A stretch of DNA of 5,831 nucleotides, taken from NCBI GenBank assembly GCA_024642805.1, contig JAHEAK010000364.1, positions 1 through 5,831 on the forward strand, read 5' to 3'. The notes under the pieces are model-generated. The model was not told where the DNA came from, ran no database searches, and saw only the letters and a list, made by a program, of their open reading frames with translations. A program made the position numbers and the translations under genes. Shown here one piece after another: positions 1 through 5,831 of the stretch (position 1 is the stretch's first letter; the number at the start of each line of letters is the position of its first letter). The stretch comes from Kofleriaceae bacterium (GTDB lineage: Bacteria > Myxococcota_A > Polyangia > Haliangiales > Haliangiaceae).

Positions 1-1434
1 CCCATGAAGCGCCAGATGATCAACACCGAGCAACTGCGCTTCCCAAGCGGTATCGCTGCCGCCGAGACCCTGCGAGCCCTGCACGCCACCGGAGAAGAGG
101 GCGCCCGCGCCGCCCGCGCTCTTGGCATCTTCGGGCTCTTCGCAGCCATCAGTCAGTTTTGGGTCGATGGCCTGCACCTCATCAGCACCAAGCTCGAGCC
201 TTACAAGATTTCCAACCTGATCGGTCGTGCGAACGAGGCCCTCTTGGGCTCGGCCTGGACCGGTCGCACCGTCATGTTCGTCTGGGATCCCATCTTCATC
301 GCCGCCGGCATGATCATGGGTATGCGCGCCAGCCTCAGCATCCTGCTGGGCGCCGTCAGCTGCTGGATGATCTTCGTGCCTCTGCTGCAGACCCACGTCC
401 CCGAAGTCGGTGATTTGCACAGCTACCGCGAGCTTGTGCAGTGGACTCTGTGGGGCGGCGTGTCCTGCATGGTCTCGTCGGCCCTGCTCTCCGTGGCATT
501 GCAGTGGAAGAGCGCCGTGCGCGCCTTTGCTGGCCTCGGCGACATGTTCTCGCGCAGCAAAAAGGACAACGCCAGCGATCCGATGAGCGCCATCGAAACG
601 CCCATGTCCTGGTTCCTTGCCGGTCAAGCTTTCTCCCTGATTGGCCTGGCCCTGCTCTCGCACCACACCTTCAACATGCCCTACTGGCAGAGCACCCTGG
701 CTGTGCTGATGAGTTTCGCCCTGGCTCTGGTCGCCTGTCGCGTCACTGGCGAGACCGACACGACTCCCGTCGGTGCCATGGGCAAGATCATGCAGCTGAC
801 CTTTGGTGGTCTTGCTCCCAACAATCTGAACGTCAACATCATGAGCGCCAACATTGCCGCCGGCGCCGCCACCTCTTCCGCCGACTTGCTCACGGATCTC
901 AAGAGCGGCTATCTCTTGGGCGCCAACCCGCGCAAACAATTCATCGCGCAGTTCTCTGGCATCTTCATCGGCACGGTGGTGAGTAGCGTTGCCTTCACGG
1001 CGCTGGTGAACAACGCCTCCGCGATCGGCAATGATCAGTTTCCCGCACCGGCCGCGCAGGCCTGGAAGGGCGTTGCCGAAGCCCTGGCCCACGGCATCGA
1101 GACCCTGCATCCGGTCAAAGTCTGGTCGATGTTGATAGGTGGCCTCCTGGGCATCATTTTGCCGCTGTTGGCCACCAAGCTGGGCAAGCGCGGCCGTTTC
1201 GTGCCATCGCCAGCAGCCCTGGGTCTGGCCTGGACCTTCCACTTCTTCTACGCCGTGAGCTTTGCGATTGGCGCCATCATCGCCTGGTTTTGGCACAAAC
1301 AAGATGCCAAGCAATCGGATGAGTACCTGTTCCCCGTGGCCTCGGGCATTATCGCCGGTGGCGCGCTCATGGGCGTGGCACTTATCTTCATCGAAAACGG
1401 TCCCGACATGATGCGCCACCTCTTTGGTGGCTGA
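1..1434 (+). CDS. OPT family (oligopeptide/metal-chelate) transporter, 5'-truncated by window edge
   Basis: This is an integral inner-membrane transporter of the OPT superfamily, whose members import oligopeptides or metal-chelate compounds by secondary transport. The substrate of this one cannot be told. The frame is open from base 1 (CCC before the first ATG at 4). The opening residues, with the stretch INTEQLRFPSG near residue 6, match an internal OPT loop, so the true start lies upstream and the ATG at 4 is probably not the initiator. About 477 residues are visible; prokaryotic OPT proteins usually have roughly 550-700. Family-like stretches, counted from the ATG, are VTGETDTTPVGAMGKIMQ (247-264), ADLLTDLKSGYLLGANPRKQ (293-312), FPAPAAQAWKG (346-356) and the PSPAALGL segment near 401. 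I estimate nine or ten hydrophobic spans, for example about 88-108, 146-167, 228-246, 313-334, 373-391, 402-430 and 442-465. It ends in TGA, and a hairpin lies 43 bp downstream. Confidence 0.9.
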   Translation, partial: PMKRQMINTEQLRFPSGIAAAETLRALHATGEEGARAARALGIFGLFAAISQFWVDGLHLISTKLEPYKISNLIGRANEALLGSAWTGRTVMFVWDPIFIAAGMIMGMRASLSILLGAVSCWMIFVPLLQTHVPEVGDLHSYRELVQWTLWGGVSCMVSSALLSVALQWKSAVRAFAGLGDMFSRSKKDNASDPMSAIETPMSWFLAGQAFSLIGLALLSHHTFNMPYWQSTLAVLMSFALALVACRVTGETDTTPVGAMGKIMQLTFGGLAPNNLNVNIMSANIAAGAATSSADLLTDLKSGYLLGANPRKQFIAQFSGIFIGTVVSSVAFTALVNNASAIGNDQFPAPAAQAWKGVAEALAHGIETLHPVKVWSMLIGGLLGIILPLLATKLGKRGRFVPSPAALGLAWTFHFFYAVSFAIGAIIAWFWHKQDAKQSDEYLFPVASGIIAGGALMGVALIFIENGPDMMRHLFGG

Positions 1435-1477
1435 TCGGTTCGGCGCCCGCTCGCTGCACTCCTCCGAGAATTGCTCA

Positions 1478-1499
1478 GCGCGACTGTGAAAAGTCGCGC
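1478..1499 (+). terminator. GC-rich hairpin downstream of the OPT gene, possible terminator
   Basis: GCGCGACT (1478-1485) and AGTCGCGC (1492-1499) form a perfect 8-bp inverted repeat around the 6-base loop GTGAAA. It starts 43 bp after the transporter stop and about 160 bp before the SDR start, which suits a transcript end. No T-run follows, so it is not a canonical intrinsic terminator. It could instead be an mRNA-stabilising hairpin or a regulator-binding palindrome. Confidence 0.45.
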
Positions 1500-1657
1500 G
1501 TAACATTGCGAGCAGCTTGCCGCCTTGTCGAGCTAATCATGCGTGATCGCGAGCTCTGCGGGGCACAAGGTCGAGCGGCCATGTGGTCCGATCCGTGCTT
1601 TCTCCTGCACGCAAATGACTTGCTGTCCTTGGCGGCGAGCACTGCGAGGAGTGAGCA

Positions 1658-2425
1658 ATGGCAGGACTGTTGGAAAATAAGGTCGCGATCATCACAGGGG
1701 CTGCGGCTGGCATTGGCCGAGCGGCGGCCACTCTCTTCGCTGGCGAGGGAGCACGCGTCATGGTCTCCGACATCGACGAAGCAGGCGGCGCACGAAGCGC
1801 TCAAATGCTGCGCGAGGCCGGTCACGAGGTAGCCTTCTACAAGGCAGACGTGAGCGATGCCAGCCAGGTGCAGGGTCTGGTTGCGCGCACTATCGATGCC
1901 TTTGGACGAGTGGACTGCGCCGTCAACAACGCTGGCATCGAAGGCAGCATCGCCAACCTCGCTGAATGCGGCGACGATAACTTCGACCGCATCCTGCGCG
2001 TCAATTTGCGCGGAACCTACCTGTGCATGAAGTACGAGATCACCGCCATGCTCACCCGTGGCGGCGGCACCATCGTCAACACGGCCAGCATCGCGGGCTT
2101 GATAGGCTTTGCAGGTATTCCCGCGTACGTGGCCTCCAAGCACGGCATCGTCGGCCTCACCAAGAATGCCGCCATCGAGTACGGCAAGCAGCACATTCGA
2201 GTCAATGCCGTCTGCCCCGGAGCCATCGATACTCGCATGCTCGACAGTCTGGCCGAGCAGCTCGGCTCCGACGATGCCAGCGAACTTCTAGCGCCCTCGC
2301 ATCCCATTGGTCGCATCGGCAGGCCCATCGAGGTGGCCGAGCTGATGCTGTGGCTGTGCTCCGATCGCGCCTCGTTCATGAACGGCGCTATCATTCCCGT
2401 CGATGGCGCGTATGTAGCTCAGTAG
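1658..2425 (+). CDS. SDR family NAD(P)-dependent oxidoreductase
   Basis: This is a classical short-chain dehydrogenase/reductase: a cytosolic Rossmann-fold enzyme oxidising or reducing a hydroxyl or carbonyl group. Its 255 residues are the normal length. The cofactor motif TGAAAGIG is at 13-20. Asp38 at the end of the second strand suggests NAD(H) rather than NADP(H). Asp64-Val65 fits the adenine contact and NNAG is at 90-93. The catalytic tetrad is complete: Asn116, Ser144, Tyr157 and Lys161 (YVASK). The PG motif after the sixth strand (VCPGAIDTRM) and the C-terminal PVDGAYVAQ resemble glucose-1-dehydrogenase or 3-oxoacyl-reductase-like SDRs, but the substrate cannot be read from sequence. 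The start is supported by GAGGAG at 1646-1651, six bases before the ATG. The gene ends in tandem in-frame stops, TAG then TGA. The next gene follows after 66 bp on the same strand, so co-transcription is possible. A long open frame on the opposite strand is a composition artefact. Confidence 0.93.
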   Translation: MAGLLENKVAIITGAAAGIGRAAATLFAGEGARVMVSDIDEAGGARSAQMLREAGHEVAFYKADVSDASQVQGLVARTIDAFGRVDCAVNNAGIEGSIANLAECGDDNFDRILRVNLRGTYLCMKYEITAMLTRGGGTIVNTASIAGLIGFAGIPAYVASKHGIVGLTKNAAIEYGKQHIRVNAVCPGAIDTRMLDSLAEQLGSDDASELLAPSHPIGRIGRPIEVAELMLWLCSDRASFMNGAIIPVDGAYVAQ

Positions 2426-2491
2426 TGAGCCAAGATAAGCGCTTCTATAGCTGGCCCTAGACCATCGGCGGAGCACGCGCGTTCAAGCGCC

Positions 2492-3394
2492 ATGCACAAA
2501 CTGGCACTAGCTATCCTGGTAGTTCTCGGCCTGAGCGCGCCGGCCCGCGCCGACGCGTCCTCGCTCGATATCGATGCACTCTACGAGTCCATCGCCACCG
2601 ATCTCAAGGCGGGCAGTCCCCTGGTCGTGCAGGTGCACGTGCCCCTGTGCGAGAGCGACATCCTGGTGTGCGGCAACGCCAAACTCGGCGACGGCGACAA
2701 TCCCGACACCAACCTCTACTGGTCGACAAGTGGCGGATTCAAAGGCTGGTTCCGCAGCGCACCGGGCTGGAAATTGCTGCACAGCGAGAAGCCCTCGAGC
2801 GGCGAGGTCCTGGAAAAACGGGTTTGGAGGCGCCGCATCACCCCGACCAAGGCGTGGCGTGCTCGTGGAGTGAACAAGGCTTTTTCGGTGTACGTCGTCG
2901 CCTATGCCTGGCGTGGCCACTCCATCGGAATGGCCATCGACAGCTATGTCTCACAACTCGCTGGCAAGCAGCCGCAGGAGCTCACCCTCGAAGACGGCAC
3001 CAAGCTTGAGGTTGGGGGCGCCGCTCAGGTCGTCGCCTACGTCGGTCACAACGGCTGGATGGACATCGACTTCGATTGGAGCAAGCGTCCACACGGCGGC
3101 TCTGCCAAAGGCAGCATCGCCATCGCTTGCATGACCGCCGACTATCTCGCCGAGCCCATGCAAGATGAACATATCGCCCCGCTCCTAATGACGACCAGCT
3201 TGATGTTCGCCGGCGCGCACAGTTTCGAGGGCGCGGTCAGCGCGCTCGCGCAAGGGCAATCTCTCAAAGAGCTACGACGCGCGGCGGCGCAGAATCACGC
3301 CAAGGGCCAAGGTCGGCCCTTCGCGCGTGTGCTCGGCGCCTTTACCAATCCATCCGATGGTCGCTGGCGTCGCTATGTGCAAGCGCGCCCCTAG
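2492..3394 (+). CDS. Exported protein of unknown function with a possible caspase/CHAT-like His-Cys fold
   Basis: This 300-residue protein has a clear signal peptide: Met-His-Lys, a hydrophobic core at 4-15 and a likely signal peptidase I site after ARA (residue 20). The mature protein has two parts. The first contains a hydrophobic strand ending in a Cys (LVVQVHVPLC, 44-53) and LGDGDNPDTNLYWSTSGGFK (65-84), a pattern I associate, from memory only, with an uncharacterised bacterial family. In the second part, strand QVVAYV leads into GHNG (His186), and strand SIAIAC ends in Cys213. LLMTTSLMFAGAHSFEGA (231-248) and a helix with GQSLKELRRAA (255-265) follow. Strand-His-Gly, then strand-Cys, then a Thr-rich strand and helix is the order of clan CD (caspase, CHAT, gingipain) peptidases. 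A protease role is inference; the His-Cys spacing of 27 is short. The ribosome site is weak: the nearest purine run, GGCGGAG at 2467-2473, is too distant. The start is chosen for the signal peptide. Confidence 0.85.
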   Translation: MHKLALAILVVLGLSAPARADASSLDIDALYESIATDLKAGSPLVVQVHVPLCESDILVCGNAKLGDGDNPDTNLYWSTSGGFKGWFRSAPGWKLLHSEKPSSGEVLEKRVWRRRITPTKAWRARGVNKAFSVYVVAYAWRGHSIGMAIDSYVSQLAGKQPQELTLEDGTKLEVGGAAQVVAYVGHNGWMDIDFDWSKRPHGGSAKGSIAIACMTADYLAEPMQDEHIAPLLMTTSLMFAGAHSFEGAVSALAQGQSLKELRRAAAQNHAKGQGRPFARVLGAFTNPSDGRWRRYVQARP

Positions 3395-3405
3395 CAAGCC
3401 CGCAC

Positions 3406-3433
3406 ATTGAGCGTCGAGCATCGAGCATCGCAG
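3406..3433. repeat. Short degenerate heptanucleotide tandem repeat
   Basis: Three consecutive 7-base units, ATTGAGC (3406-3412), GTCGAGC (3413-3419) and ATCGAGC (3420-3426), are followed by a partial, degenerate fourth (ATCGCAG). They lie just after the stop of the exported-protein gene. The array is too short to call a known repeat family. Confidence 0.55.
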
Positions 3434-3436
3434 CGT

Positions 3437-3470
3437 GCCTTTGCTACCCCGAACAAGGAATAGCAAAGGC
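3437..3470. terminator. Perfect 10-bp inverted repeat between convergent genes, likely bidirectional terminator
   Basis: GCCTTTGCTA (3437-3446) and TAGCAAAGGC (3461-3470) are exact reverse complements separated by 14 bases. Inside the loop, CC and GG could add a short inner stem. The hairpin sits 42 bp after the stop of the forward exported-protein gene and 35 bp after the stop of the reverse lipoprotein gene, where a shared transcript end is expected. Neither side has a clear T-run, so termination is inferred from position and symmetry. Confidence 0.6.
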
Positions 3471-3505
3471 GAGCCCGCACCTGGCTGCTATGCGAGCTGT
3501 CTTGC

Positions 3506-4012
3506 CTAGGGATAGGAGAAGCCGCTGCCGCAGAGATCGCCCTGGGCCGTGTACACCCCACCTGCCAGCGATAGCGAGAGGTCGAAATCGCAATTGCCCG
3601 AGATGGCGCCGCTAAACTGCACAGAACCGAGCATGGTGAAGGCAAAATCGCCAGCCGTGCCGACCGTGGTGTTGTAATCGAGGCTGCCATCGACGGCGAC
3701 GCCACCAGGCCCGGTGCAGCCGCTGAAATCGAGGCCGAGATCCATCGTCGTAGGACCGCCATCATCGATCGAGCCCTGGTAGTCCACAGAACCACCGCCT
3801 ACGCAGGTCGCTGTGCCGGCAACCGAGGACACGAGGGAGCTGACAGATCCGCCTTGCGCTTCGGCGCTGACACTCTGCGAGAGGGTCATGACCTCCGCAA
3901 AGGCTCGACGAGCCTCGCTCTTATTCAAGTTGTTGTCGTTGCCACAGGCGCCGAGGGCCAGAGGCAGGGCTAGTGGCAAGGTCAGGAGGGTGAGAGAAGT
4001 GCCGAGGGACAT
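3506..4012 (-). CDS. Small beta-rich lipoprotein of unknown function
   Basis: The 168-residue product begins with a lipoprotein signal peptide rich in Leu (residues 5-20) and a lipobox LGAC, giving lipidated Cys23 followed by a polar GNDNN stretch. It should be anchored in the periplasm or outer membrane. After a short helical segment (about 30-50) come alternating polar/hydrophobic residues typical of beta strands, with many Gly, Ser and Asp residues and no Lys after about residue 31. The mature part has four further cysteines, C70, C99, C141 and C161, which could form two disulfides. Two stretches look related: VDYQGSIDDGG with LGLDFSGC, and VQFSGAISGNCDFDLSLS. The start is supported by AAAGG at 4019-4023 on the plus-strand numbering, six bases before the ATG. 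It converges on the exported-protein gene with a hairpin between them. I recall similar small lipoproteins in myxobacteria but recognise no named family or function. Confidence 0.8.
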   Translation of the reverse strand: MSLGTSLTLLTLPLALPLALGACGNDNNLNKSEARRAFAEVMTLSQSVSAEAQGGSVSSLVSSVAGTATCVGGGSVDYQGSIDDGGPTTMDLGLDFSGCTGPGGVAVDGSLDYNTTVGTAGDFAFTMLGSVQFSGAISGNCDFDLSLSLAGGVYTAQGDLCGSGFSYP

Positions 4013-4576
4013 AGAGAACCTTTCGATGCAGAGGACGGCGCAGGCTTCTTGACTGCGACTATCCTACGTTCTTGCCGGAGGATGCGATAGCGTCGTGGCC
4101 CTGCTCCACAGCAAGCACTGTGTTACTGGGCACTTCGAAGCCCGATCGGCCTCGCGACTCCAGCGCAGATCGCGACCAAGCGCACACTCGGCTGGGCCCA
4201 AGCCTGCGCTAGGAGAGTGCCTTTCCACTGCGCACGAAGTCCTCCAGCCATTTCCATTCGGCTATCGAGCCTAGACATAGCGCGCAGAAACGTTCTTAGC
4301 GATCTGAGCGTGACATCCGGCGTGGTCGATGCAGGCCGGGCTATCGGCCTGCACGCCGCCTGGGAAGACGCGAGGGTGTCGGGGCCTCATGCACAGATCC
4401 AGATAGCGAACCGGCTCGGGGTCAAGAATACCGGCTAGCGCTGCCTATCCCACATCGGAGCCAGGCCGCCAAGGGCTCCTCCAATTCAGAGTGATTCGCA
4501 GAAGCCATGGCGCTTAGAGGTCCTGCCCCTCACTTTGCGAGCGGGCCTGCTGCGAAAAACTCGACAAGTCTGTAAT
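4013..4576. other. Divergent intergenic region of about 560 bp without a convincing gene
   Basis: This stretch lies between the divergently oriented starts of the small lipoprotein gene (-) and the Cys-repeat lipoprotein gene (+), so it should hold both promoters. I could not pick a strong sigma-70 promoter for either. It contains several small symmetries: CACAG/CTGTG around CAAGCA near 4110-4126, the palindrome TGGGCCCA around 4193-4200, and a larger bulged hairpin at 4318-4358. A 73-codon GTG-initiated frame at 4217-4438 (+) has AGGAGA directly abutting its start and no recognisable motif, so I do not call it a gene. On the minus strand, about 55 codons at 4277-4444 are open and read plausibly (DPEPVRYLDLCMRP), but without a usable start. 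A decayed gene is possible. Confidence 0.6.
4318..4358. repeat. Bulged long hairpin (13 paired bases) in the intergenic region
   Basis: GCAGGCC (4331-4337) pairs perfectly with GGCCTGC (4346-4352) around an 8-base loop. The adjoining ACGCCG (4353-4358) is the exact complement of CGGCGT (4318-4323), with a 7-base bulge (4324-4330) on the left side only. It is not next to any gene end, which makes a simple terminator role less likely. Function unknown. Confidence 0.45.
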
Positions 4577-4578
4577 AT
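4573..4578 (+). promoter_or_regulatory. Possible -10 element TAATAT for the Cys-repeat lipoprotein gene
   Basis: TAATAT matches the sigma-70 consensus TATAAT at four of six positions and is the only AT-rich hexamer in this GC-rich stretch. A good -35 at the right distance is missing; CTGCGA at 4550-4555 matches only half the consensus. If this is real, transcription would begin near 4585, almost at the second in-frame ATG (4586), giving a leaderless or nearly leaderless message. Confidence 0.2.
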
Positions 4579-5831
4579 GGAGCCCATGGGGGGATTCGTC
4601 TGGCGCGCAAAGGCGCTGGCTCTGGCGTTGTGCGCCTGGCTGGCTGTCGGTTGCTCTTTAAATCCGTACTTCTTGGGCGAGGCCAGTGATGGCGGACCAG
4701 GAGGCGATGATGGCGGCGGTGTACTCGACGACGGTGGTCATTTGCGTGACGGCGGAGAAACTCTCATCGACGCCGACCTCAGTGACATCGATGCCGGTTG
4801 CATCCCATCGAGCGAGGTCTGCGACGGCGCCGACAACGACTGCGACGACGCCATCGACGAAGAAACCAACACAAATCAGGATCCGGCCAACTGTGGCGGC
4901 TGCGGAATTCGCTGCGCCCTGCCCGGCGCCCTCGGCTCGTGCAACGCTGGCACTTGCAGCTTCGTGTGCAGCGCTGCGGCGGTCGACATCAACGGCGACT
5001 TGAACACCGCGGGCTCCGATGGTTGTGAGTACGCCTGTCTGCCCACCAATGGCGGCGTCGAAGCGTGTGACTTGACTGACAATGACTGCGACGTCGCCGT
5101 GGATGAAGACTTTGGTGTAGCCAGCGACGTCAACAACTGTGGCGGCTGCGGCATCGTATGCAACATCTTGAACGCCGTCGAAACCTGCACCGCGGGCGTG
5201 TGCGGTTTCAGTTCTTGTGAGTCGGGCTTTGCCGACGTCTTCCCGAACGTCCCAGGCTGTGAGTACCAGTGTCCCGTCTTCCCGATCGAATCGGAGACCT
5301 GCGACAACGAGGACGACGACTGCGACGGTGCCATCGATGAAGACGCAAGCGGCGGCATCCTCGGCCAGAACTGCACCGACCTTGGCTTTGAGGCCCTCGG
5401 CGACACGGGTCGCTGCGAGTTTGGCTCCTTCGTCTGCTCGGCGGGTTCCGAGGTCTGTCAGGGCTATGTGCGGCCGCGCGCCGAAACCTGCAACAACCTC
5501 GACGACGATTGTGACGGCAACACCGACGAGAACTTCGATCGCGACAACGACCCCAACCACTGTGGCACCAGCTGCACGGTGTGCGTGCTACCCAACGCGA
5601 CAGAGGGCTGCAGTGCCGGTGCCTGCACCGTCTCCTCGTGTCTGAATGGCTTTGTCGATCTCGATGGCCTTCCTGGCAATGGCTGCGAATACCAATGCAC
5701 CAAGACCGGCACCGAGGTGTGTGACGGTCGCGACAACGATTGCGACGGTTTGATCGACGCGGCCGACAACCTGGGTCCTACAACCTTCATCGCCGCACCA
5801 GCCAACTTCTGTCGTCAAGCAGGTGCTTGCA
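4577..5831 (+). CDS. MopE-like Cys/Asp-repeat cell-surface lipoprotein, 3'-truncated by window edge
   Basis: The frame is open from the ATG at 4577 to the window end (418 complete codons, no stop), so the C-terminus is missing. Residues 10-25 form a hydrophobic signal sequence ending in lipobox LAVGC (Cys26), which predicts a lipid-anchored exported protein. An Asp/Gly-rich linker (about 34-75) follows. Then come five copies of the putative metal-binding motif C-D-x-x-D-N/D-D-C-D-x-x-x-D-E, at 82-95, 164-177, 242-255, 305-318 and 382-395; the last ends in Ala. This is the Pfam MopE copper-binding-type motif, common in myxobacterial surface proteins and also resembling Asp-rich calcium loops. 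Between copies lie NCGGCGxxC (106-113, 188-195; variant at 329-336) and GCEYxC (150, 228, 370). Dense cysteines imply disulfides. The start is uncertain: the ATG at 4586 has GGAG only three bases upstream, and 4577 has no clear ribosome site. Metal identity and role are unknown. Confidence 0.88.
   Translation, partial: MEPMGGFVWRAKALALALCAWLAVGCSLNPYFLGEASDGGPGGDDGGGVLDDGGHLRDGGETLIDADLSDIDAGCIPSSEVCDGADNDCDDAIDEETNTNQDPANCGGCGIRCALPGALGSCNAGTCSFVCSAAAVDINGDLNTAGSDGCEYACLPTNGGVEACDLTDNDCDVAVDEDFGVASDVNNCGGCGIVCNILNAVETCTAGVCGFSSCESGFADVFPNVPGCEYQCPVFPIESETCDNEDDDCDGAIDEDASGGILGQNCTDLGFEALGDTGRCEFGSFVCSAGSEVCQGYVRPRAETCNNLDDDCDGNTDENFDRDNDPNHCGTSCTVCVLPNATEGCSAGACTVSSCLNGFVDLDGLPGNGCEYQCTKTGTEVCDGRDNDCDGLIDAADNLGPTTFIAAPANFCRQAGAC
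4820..5761 (+). repeat. Five-copy Cys/Asp protein repeat encoded as degenerate DNA repeat
   Basis: The 14-codon motif recurs at 4820-4861, 5066-5107, 5300-5341, 5489-5530 and 5720-5761, with start-to-start spacings of 82, 78, 63 and 77 codons. The core GAC-rich codons for D-N/D-D-C-D are the most alike. The rest has diverged at DNA level, which suggests old internal duplication rather than recent copying. The module starting at 5300 is shorter and lacks the NCGGCG sub-motif. Confidence 0.85.

Noticed and set aside
1525..1553. Promoter for the SDR gene starting at TTGTCG
   Set aside because: No acceptable -10 hexamer lies at the proper distance, as 1548-1553 reads CGCGAG.
1475..2194. 239-codon open frame on the minus strand opposite the SDR gene
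   Set aside because: The plus-strand frame has every SDR motif and a good ribosome site. The antisense frame is explained by GC-rich codon bias.
2438..2446. Palindrome AAGCGCTT between the SDR and exported-protein genes
   Set aside because: It is only eight bases long with no loop or neighbouring site, so it is expected by chance.
4217..4438. 73-codon GTG-initiated frame on the plus strand
   Set aside because: AGGAGA directly abuts the start with no spacer, there is no recognisable motif, and a hairpin lies inside it.
4658..5560. 300-codon open frame on the minus strand opposite the Cys-repeat gene
   Set aside because: It is antisense to a gene with lipobox and five protein repeats. Its Val/Ala-rich translation is the mirror of GAC/TGC-rich repeat codons and shows no domain.
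4820..5761. Regularly spaced repeats that might suggest a CRISPR-like array
   Set aside because: The units stay in one reading frame, vary in sequence and spacing, and encode a known protein motif.

Overview
This 5.8 kb window is bacterial, GC-rich and gene-dense. Two features point towards Myxococcota or a related former deltaproteobacterial lineage: a lipoprotein with an Asp/Gly-rich linker followed by repeated Cys/Asp 'CDGxDNDCDGxIDE' modules, and a small beta-rich lipoprotein next to it. This placement is inferred from gene style, not from a marker gene.

Layout. Positions 1-1434 (+) hold the 3' part of an OPT-family membrane transporter that begins before the window. A perfect GC-rich hairpin follows at 1478-1499. 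Positions 1658-2425 (+) encode a complete NAD-type short-chain dehydrogenase/reductase with all catalytic residues. Positions 2492-3394 (+) encode an exported 300-residue protein of unknown function. Its second half has the His...Cys layout of a caspase/CHAT-like (clan CD) fold, which makes it the most interesting gene here. A 10-bp-stem inverted repeat at 3437-3470 separates it from a convergent small lipoprotein gene at 3506-4012 (-). About 560 bp without a convincing gene follow. From 4577 to the right edge (+) runs a MopE-like Cys-rich surface lipoprotein, which is cut by the window end and so has no stop codon.

Functional links. The two lipoprotein genes and the signal-peptide protein are all predicted to act outside the cytoplasm. 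The transporter and the SDR are ordinary metabolic genes. The SDR and the secreted protein may be co-transcribed, since the gap is 66 bp on the same strand. I see no CRISPR array, tRNA, rRNA, transposase, phage gene or recognisable defence cassette, and nothing shows the genes forming one pathway. Most of the window looks like ordinary chromosome. The secreted caspase-like candidate, the cysteine-repeat lipoprotein and the odd intergenic structures are the parts worth checking.
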